A stretch of DNA of 8,766 nt from DATFQE01 sp035264445. GTDB taxonomy: Bacteria > Actinomycetota > Thermoleophilia > Gaiellales > Gaiellaceae. The notes beneath the pieces were generated by a model. The model was not told where the DNA came from and did not search any database. It was given only the letters and a program-made list of their open reading frames with translations. A program made the translations under genes and the position numbers. This document shows, piece by piece, positions 5,217 through 8,766 of this stretch (the stretch's first letter is position 1; the number at the start of each line of letters is the position of its first letter). Location of the stretch: assembly GCA_035264445.1 (NCBI GenBank), contig DATFQE010000282.1:1-8766 (forward strand), read 5' to 3'.

Positions 5217-6286
5217 GCGGCGTCGAGAGCGCGGGGCAGTTCCTGCGCCTCGACGGGAAGCTCCTGCTGCGTCTCGGACTCGGCCGCCCGCTCGAGCCGG
5301 AGCTCGAACTTCTCGAGCCGCTTGTCGGCATCCGCGTACCGGGACTGCGCATTCCCGAGGTGCTTGCCCACGACGTCGAAGTCCTCGCGGAAGCGGGCGA
5401 AGTCCCGCCCGAGCTGGGCCACGTACGTCATGACCTCGCGCGCGTGCTCCTCGATCTGCATGCCCTTGAAGCCGAGGACGAGCACGAGCAGATACGCGTG
5501 GAGCGTCGACGGCGAGACCGGGATGACGCGTCGCTCGAGCGCGTACGCCAGCGGGCTCGACTCCGCGCCGAGCCGGCCGCACACGAGCTCGTAGTACACG
5601 GCCTCCGCGGGCAGGTACATGAGCGCGAACTCGTACGTGCCCTCGTCGGGGCGGATGTACTTCTGCGCGATGGCGTCGACGTGGTGCTTGACGTCGCGCG
5701 CGAACTGCTTGGCGTGGAGCTCGCGCTGCGCGTCGGCCTCGGCCTCGACGAGCCGCTGGAAGTTGTCGAGCGGAAACTTCGCGTCGACCGGCACCAGCGA
5801 GCGGTCGAGCCGGATCACGGCGTCGACGCGTTCGCCGCTCTTGAACGTGTACTGCAGCTGGTACTTGTCGCGCGGGAACGTGTCGGCAAGGAGGTTCGCG
5901 AGCAGGTGCTCGCCGAAGCCGCCGCGCGCCTTCGGCGGCCGGAGCGCGTCCTGCAGGCGCGACAAGTCCTTGGCCCGCTCGAGCATCTGCTCGTTGGTCT
6001 GGCCGATGCGTCCGAGCTGCTCGTGGATCTGCCGGCTGGTTTCGGATGCGTGCTCGAAGCGGCGGTCGACCTTGGTGTCGATGGCGCTGAGCCGGCGGTC
6101 GAGCGTCTCCGTGATCGTCGAGAGCTGGCGGTCGTGCGCGACGCTTTCGGCGCGCAGGGCCGCGAGCTGGCCGGCCGTGTCGTCGCGCATCGCGCCGAGC
6201 TCGCGCCGCAGGAAGCCGGGGAGCCATGCAGCGGCCGCGCCGGCGACGGCGAGGACGACGACTGCGAGGACGAGGATCTCGACCAT
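5213..6286 (-). CDS. rmuC: DNA recombination protein RmuC homologue
   Basis: Membrane-anchored coiled-coil protein related to E. coli RmuC, which limits recombination at inverted repeats; the fold is related to restriction-endonuclease nucleases. It has 357 residues, within the range of shorter RmuC proteins. Visible: one N-terminal transmembrane helix (about 2-22); a long heptad-rich coiled coil (about 28-112) with repeated RRxS/DRR segments; the RmuC core with RGGFGEHLLANLL (121-133), VDAVIRL (154-160), PVDAKFPLDNF (166-176), FALMYLPAEAVYYEL (220-234) and VIPVSPSTLHAYL (254-266); and a second coiled coil (about 285-335). The ATG at 6286 has no good Shine-Dalgarno, but the membrane helix begins immediately after it. 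It may be read through from the CsbD-like gene upstream, though a strong hairpin lies between them. Its TAG overlaps the stop of the eRF1-like gene. Confidence 0.92.
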   Translation of the reverse strand: MVEILVLAVVVLAVAGAAAAWLPGFLRRELGAMRDDTAGQLAALRAESVAHDRQLSTITETLDRRLSAIDTKVDRRFEHASETSRQIHEQLGRIGQTNEQMLERAKDLSRLQDALRPPKARGGFGEHLLANLLADTFPRDKYQLQYTFKSGERVDAVIRLDRSLVPVDAKFPLDNFQRLVEAEADAQRELHAKQFARDVKHHVDAIAQKYIRPDEGTYEFALMYLPAEAVYYELVCGRLGAESSPLAYALERRVIPVSPSTLHAYLLVLVLGFKGMQIEEHAREVMTYVAQLGRDFARFREDFDVVGKHLGNAQSRYADADKRLEKFELRLERAAESETQQELPVEAQELPRALDAA

Positions 6287-6316
6287 GGTCTACGAACGGT
6301 AGTGACCCGGTCGGAC

Positions 6317-6352
6317 GGCATCGAGCGGCGCGACGGCCCGCCGCCCGATGCC
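6317..6352 (-). terminator. 12-bp hairpin between the CsbD-like gene and rmuC
   Basis: GGCATCG (6317-6323) pairs with CGATGCC (6346-6352), and inside it GCGGC (6325-6329) pairs with GCCGC (6340-6344), giving a 12-bp stem with one mismatch and a 10-base loop. It begins 13 bases after the CsbD-like stop and ends about 30 bases before the rmuC ATG on the minus strand. No U-tract follows. It may terminate the short transcript or act as a partial terminator before rmuC. Confidence 0.5.
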
Positions 6353-6365
6353 AGCAGCGCGAGCT

Positions 6366-6566
6366 CTAGCTCTCGGCGTCCTTCTTCAGCTCGTGCTCTG
6401 CCGCAGACTCGCGCTCTTCCTGAGCGACCTGCTCCGCGGTCTCGGCGCGCTCCTCGGCGGCTCCTTTCGCCTCCTGGTGCATGCCTTCGCGGCGCAGCGA
6501 CGCGTCGCCGGTGACGTCACCCGCGGCCTTCTTGCCCCGGCCCATCAGGCGGTCCAGGAATCCCAT
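6366..6566 (-). CDS. CsbD-like small stress-type protein
   Basis: A 66-residue, highly charged soluble protein. After a short hydrophobic start (MGFLDRLMGRGKK) it has the AAGDVTGDASLRREGMHQEAKG core (14-35) that I associate with actinobacterial CsbD-like proteins, followed by an E/A/K-rich amphipathic helical tail (36-66) without cysteines. CsbD proteins are general-stress-induced in Bacillus; their biochemical role is unknown. The ATG at 6566 is well supported by AGGAG 8 bases upstream (6575-6579). The gene is divergent from the DUF3105 gene with only 42 bp between the starts, so the two promoters must overlap or use neighbouring coding sequence. The short tail makes family assignment less certain than gene existence. 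Confidence 0.75.
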   Translation of the reverse strand: MGFLDRLMGRGKKAAGDVTGDASLRREGMHQEAKGAAEERAETAEQVAQEERESAAEHELKKDAES

Positions 6567-6574
6567 GGCGGCGT

Positions 6575-6579
6575 CTCCT
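6575..6579 (-). promoter_or_regulatory. Ribosome binding site AGGAG of the CsbD-like gene
   Basis: AGGAG on the minus strand, 8 bases before the ATG at 6566, extends to GAGAGGAGA. It confirms that this short frame is translated and fixes its start. Confidence 0.75.
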
Positions 6580-6608
6580 CTCGTCGTTGAAGCACGCCAG
6601 TATCGGGC

Positions 6609-7382
6609 ATGGCGACGAAAGACGCCGCTGGTACCATCGCATGCGGCTTGGCCAGGAAAGCGCGCACACCTGCGCCCCCGAGGCGCCCAGTTCAGGCACC
6701 CAAGGTGCGGACGACTCAGCGCACCTCGACTCCCGAGGAGGACCGCAAGCGTCTGCTCCTCCTGGTGATCATCGCGGCCTCGGGGGTCCTCGCGCTCGGC
6801 GCGGTCGTCGCCTTCCTCGCATTCGGGACTGGCGGCGGCGGCAGCAGCGGAGGTGGCAGCGAGAGCTTCGCCCAGCAGATGAGCGATGCGGGCTACACCT
6901 ACAAGACGTATCGCGGCCTGAAGAACAACTCGAGCCACACCGACGTGGCGACGCCCGACTCGAAGGTGAAGTGGAACTCCAACCCGCCGACGAGCGGCCC
7001 CCACTACGGCCAGTGGGCGGTCTGGAACTTCTACGACAGCCCCGTGCCGCTCACGATGTCGACGCACAACCTCGAGCACGGCGGCATCGCCATCCACTAC
7101 GGGCCGAAGGTGCCTCAGTCGGAGGTAGCGAAGCTCCGCGAGTTCTACAACCGGGATCCAAACGCGATGCTGGTGGCGCCCTTGCCCACCGCCGGCAACA
7201 AGATCTACGCCTCGGCGTGGTACTACGACGAGAGCAAGAAGAGCGATCGCACGTACTACGGCGAAGGCGAGCAGATCTCGGGCACAAAAGTCGACGAGGA
7301 CGCCCTCGAGACCTTCCGCGATCGGTTCCGCTACAAGGGCCGCGAGCGCATCCCCGCCGAGAATCTCCAGCCCGGTATGTGA
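6609..7382 (+). CDS. DUF3105 protein, membrane-anchored extracytoplasmic domain
   Basis: A 257-residue protein (from ATG 6609) of the DUF3105 family, whose function is not established. Layout: a basic, proline-rich cytoplasmic tail (1-47), one transmembrane helix (about 48-73, LLLLVIIAASGVLALGAVVAFLAF), a Gly/Ser linker (74-84) and an extracytoplasmic DUF3105 domain to the end. Family hallmarks are SNPPTSGPHYGQWA (124-137) and HNLEHGGIAIHYGP (153-166), with H132, H153 and H157 as conserved histidines that could bind a metal. There is no cysteine in the outer domain. The start is uncertain: ATG 6609 lacks a Shine-Dalgarno, and the protein would look more like its relatives if it began at TTG 6648 (MARKARTPAPP..., 244 residues). 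It is divergent from the CsbD-like gene, and a hairpin follows its stop by 3 bases. Confidence 0.88.
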   Translation: MATKDAAGTIACGLARKARTPAPPRRPVQAPKVRTTQRTSTPEEDRKRLLLLVIIAASGVLALGAVVAFLAFGTGGGGSSGGGSESFAQQMSDAGYTYKTYRGLKNNSSHTDVATPDSKVKWNSNPPTSGPHYGQWAVWNFYDSPVPLTMSTHNLEHGGIAIHYGPKVPQSEVAKLREFYNRDPNAMLVAPLPTAGNKIYASAWYYDESKKSDRTYYGEGEQISGTKVDEDALETFRDRFRYKGRERIPAENLQPGM

Positions 7383-7385
7383 CCT

Positions 7386-7400
7386 GGCGGCGTCGCCGCC
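7386..7400 (+). terminator. Short GC hairpin immediately after the DUF3105 stop
   Basis: GGCGGC and GCCGCC pair around GTC, starting 3 bases after the TGA at 7380-7382. The stem is short (6 bp) but all G-C, and no U-tract follows. It is a plausible stem-only terminator, though simple GCC/GGC runs are common in this sequence. Confidence 0.4.
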
Positions 7401-7448
7401 GTCGCCGCGTCGCGTTGCACCGCAAGACCTGACCCCGAGCCCGCCGCC

Positions 7449-7469
7449 GTGCCGGGCTTTGCCCGGTAC
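7449..7469 (+). terminator. Hairpin GTGCCGGGC-TTT-GCCCGGTAC
   Basis: A 9-bp stem with one G-T wobble and a TTT loop, 66 bases after the DUF3105 stop. It has the same GGC-TTT-GCC tip as the hairpin at 2142-2162. No U-tract. It probably serves as a bidirectional end point between convergent transcripts. Confidence 0.5.
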
Positions 7470-7516
7470 GGCCGCAACGGCTATCCGTCAGCGCCCATGC
7501 CGGTCGAAATCCTCAT

Positions 7517-7536
7517 GGTGCGGCGTTAGCCGCACC
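7517..7536 (-). terminator. Hairpin downstream of tRNA-Leu, likely terminator
   Basis: GGTGCGGC (7517-7524) and GCCGCACC (7529-7536) form a perfect 8-bp stem around a 4-base loop, starting 18 bases after the tRNA 3' end on the minus strand. A weak ATTT follows about 6 bases later. Its position fits the end of the lhgO/tRNA-Leu transcript. Confidence 0.55.
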
Positions 7537-7554
7537 GGACTTCGAGCGGCGAAG

Positions 7555-7642
7555 TGCCGGGGGAGGGACTCGAACCCTCACGCCCCGCTAGGGGACACCT
7601 GGTTTTAAGCCAGGCGCGTATCGCCAGTTTCGCCACCCCGGC
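7555..7642 (-). tRNA. tRNA-Leu (anticodon UAA)
   Basis: An 88-base class II tRNA that decodes UUA and UUG. All arms fold by eye: acceptor GCCGGGG/CCCCGGC with discriminator A; U8-G9; 3-bp D stem GCG/CGC with an AAACTGGCGATA loop; anticodon stem CCTGG/CCAGG with loop CTTAAAA giving UAA; long variable arm with CCCC-TAGC-GGGG; T arm GAGGG-TTCGAGT-CCCTC. The long variable arm and A73 are leucine identity features. The 3' CCA is not encoded (CTT follows) and must be added by the nucleotidyltransferase. It lies 20 bp downstream of the lhgO stop on the same strand, so read-through from lhgO is possible. UUA is a rare codon in a genome this GC-rich. Confidence 0.97.
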
Positions 7643-7662
7643 AGGATCCGAGAATAGCGCCG

Positions 7663-8766
7663 TCAGGCGGAATGGCCGATCGCGTCCACGATCCGGCGGG
7701 CCAGTGCGAGGCTCGACGTCGCCGCCGGCGACGGGGCGTTCCTGATGTGGGTGACGTTGGGCGCCTCGTCGAGCCAGAAGTCGTCGAGGAGGGTCCCGTC
7801 CTCCGCGACAGCCTGCGCGCGGACGCCGGCGTGGCGCGCGCCCAGGTCGCGCAGGCCGACCGCGGGCACCTGCTTGCGCATCGCCTTCACGAACGCGCGC
7901 TTGCTCACCTCGCCCCACGCCTCGGAGACGCCGGTGCGCCAGTACCGTCGCACCATCCGGCGGAAGCCCCGGTACGACAGCGTCTCCCACAAATCCTGAC
8001 GCCGTAGGTCGCGCAGCCGGTAGCCCTCGCGCGCGAACGCCAGCACCGCGTTCGGCCCCGCCCACATCTCGCCGGAGATCTGCTTCGTGAAGTGGACGCC
8101 GAGGAACGGGAAGGTCGGGTCCGGCACCGGGTAGACCAGCCCGTTGACGAGCGACCGGGCCTGCTCCGACAGCGCGTAATAGGTGCCGCGGAACGGCACG
8201 ATCCGCGGCGTCGGCGGCGCGCCCGTCATGACGGCGAGCCGATCCGACTGCAGGCCGGCGCAGGTCACCAACCGTCGGGCGGAGAACTCCCCGCGGCTCG
8301 TGGACACCCGCGCGCCGCCGCCGTTGCTCGAGATTCCGGTCACTGCGTGGCCGGTCACGATCCGGCCGCCGCGCTCGACCACCTCGTTCGCCAGCGCCCG
8401 AGCGACGAGCTTGAAGTCGACGATCCCGGTCTCGGGCGAATGGAGCGCGCGAACGCCGGTGACGTTCGGCTCGAGCTCCGCCAGCCGGTCCGCCTCGATC
8501 TCCACGAGCCCCGGCACGCCGTTCGCCTCCCCGCGCCGCTTCAGGTCCTCGAGCCGCGGCACCTCCGACTCGTCGGCGGCGACGATCACCTTGCCGCACC
8601 GCTCGGTCGGGATCTCCTTCTCCGCGCAGAACTCGTACATCCGACGCGAGCCCTCGACGCAGAGCTCCGCCTTCAGCGAGCCGGGGGCGTAGTAGATCCC
8701 CGAGTGGATGACGCCGCTGTTGTGCCCGGTCTGGTGCTGGGCGATCGCGGCTTCCTTCTCGAGGAC
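7663..8766 (-). CDS. lhgO: L-2-hydroxyglutarate dehydrogenase/oxidase (5' end beyond window)
   Basis: FAD-dependent enzyme of the DAO fold that oxidises L-2-hydroxyglutarate to 2-oxoglutarate, either as metabolite repair or feeding electrons to the respiratory chain. The window holds 367 C-terminal residues; family members are about 390-420, so only the N-terminal FAD-binding GxGxxG segment is missing. The frame stays open to the window edge, and the ATG at 8640 is an internal methionine. Diagnostic stretches: HQTGHNSGVIHSGIYYAPGS (fragment residues 11-30), a SPETGIVDFKLVARAL substrate/FAD region, PFRGTYYAL, YPVPDPTFPFLGVHFTK, GVRAQAV...DGTLLDDFW and a C-terminal NAPSPAATSSLA (343-354) closing the FAD site. 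These separate it from the related glycerol-3-phosphate and glycine oxidases. tRNA-Leu lies 20 bp downstream. No partner gene of 2-hydroxyglutarate metabolism is visible. Confidence 0.94.
   Translation of the reverse strand, partial: VLEKEAAIAQHQTGHNSGVIHSGIYYAPGSLKAELCVEGSRRMYEFCAEKEIPTERCGKVIVAADESEVPRLEDLKRRGEANGVPGLVEIEADRLAELEPNVTGVRALHSPETGIVDFKLVARALANEVVERGGRIVTGHAVTGISSNGGGARVSTSRGEFSARRLVTCAGLQSDRLAVMTGAPPTPRIVPFRGTYYALSEQARSLVNGLVYPVPDPTFPFLGVHFTKQISGEMWAGPNAVLAFAREGYRLRDLRRQDLWETLSYRGFRRMVRRYWRTGVSEAWGEVSKRAFVKAMRKQVPAVGLRDLGARHAGVRAQAVAEDGTLLDDFWLDEAPNVTHIRNAPSPAATSSLALARRIVDAIGHSA

Larger units (their letters stand above)
7401..7554. other. Non-coding convergent spacer between the DUF3105 gene and tRNA-Leu
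   Basis: Together with 7383-7400 this makes 172 bp without a convincing gene, lying between two transcription units that point at each other. It contains the hairpins at 7449-7469 and 7517-7536. Between them, on the minus strand, an isolated 11-codon frame (ATG at 7516 to TAG, MRISTGMGADG) begins right after the second hairpin; it has no Shine-Dalgarno and I do not call it a gene. Confidence 0.6.

Noticed and set aside
4097..6514. An 805-codon open frame on the plus strand crossing the eRF1-like gene and the whole of rmuC
   Set aside because: The translation is Arg/Ala/Gly-rich, low-complexity and without any domain, and it runs antisense to rmuC and in a shifted frame over the eRF1-like gene. 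Both real genes have clear family motifs; long shadow frames are expected at this GC content.
6513..6530. A 15-bp exact match (GACGTCACCCGCGGC) with the trxB region near 2372
   Set aside because: Both copies encode the same short peptide (AAGDV) on the minus strand, in the CsbD-like protein and in the TrxB GDV motif; shared codon choice explains it better than a repeat element.
7481..7516. An 11-codon frame MRISTGMGADG on the minus strand as a leader peptide
   Set aside because: It has no Shine-Dalgarno, lies downstream of a tRNA terminator-like hairpin, and has no gene downstream on that strand to regulate.
1..8766. CRISPR array, transposon, phage or defence island
   Set aside because: No regularly spaced direct repeats, transposase, integrase, restriction, toxin-antitoxin or CBASS/retron-type genes could be seen in any frame; all confident genes are housekeeping or single-domain accessory families.

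Overview
This is a GC-rich (roughly two-thirds G+C) bacterial chromosomal segment. The secreted and membrane proteins, the DUF3105 protein, the CsbD-like protein, the eRF1-like release-factor relative and the frequent GTG starts point to Actinomycetota, most likely class Thermoleophilia (Gaiellales/Solirubrobacterales type). That placement is an inference from protein style, not a computed classification. I see no transposase, integrase, phage gene, CRISPR array or plasmid function, so the window looks like ordinary core/accessory chromosome.

Layout. 1-355 (+): 3' half of an endonuclease III gene (nth). 352-2085 (-): a zinc-ribbon/PAS protein followed 21 bp later by an MFS exporter, probably one operon. 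2086-2227: a spacer packed with four perfect inverted repeats. 2228-3211 (-): thioredoxin reductase (trxB). 3212-3328: a divergent promoter region, lower in GC than its surroundings. 3329-4030 (+): a secreted protein of unknown function. 4080-5216 (+): a bacterial eRF1/Vms1-like (baeRF/VLRF1-type) protein with a GGxxQ loop and a C-terminal zinc ribbon. 5213-6286 (-): rmuC. 6366-6566 (-): a small CsbD-like protein, with a strong hairpin between it and rmuC. 6609-7382 (+): a membrane-anchored DUF3105 protein. 7383-7554: a non-coding convergent spacer with three hairpins. 7555-7642 (-): tRNA-Leu(UAA). 7663-8766 (-): L-2-hydroxyglutarate dehydrogenase/oxidase (lhgO), whose N-terminus lies beyond the window.

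The recognisable functions are housekeeping: base excision repair (Nth), thiol redox homeostasis (TrxB), DNA maintenance (RmuC), translation quality control (the release-factor relative, tRNA-Leu) and 2-hydroxyglutarate metabolite repair (LhgO). No gene cluster here forms an obvious single pathway. The points most worth a second look are the eRF1-like gene, two convergent gene pairs that each share a CTAG tetramer as both stop codons, the dense inverted repeats at 2100-2224 and 7386-7536, and a possible leaderless promoter with an embedded dyad in front of the PAS gene.
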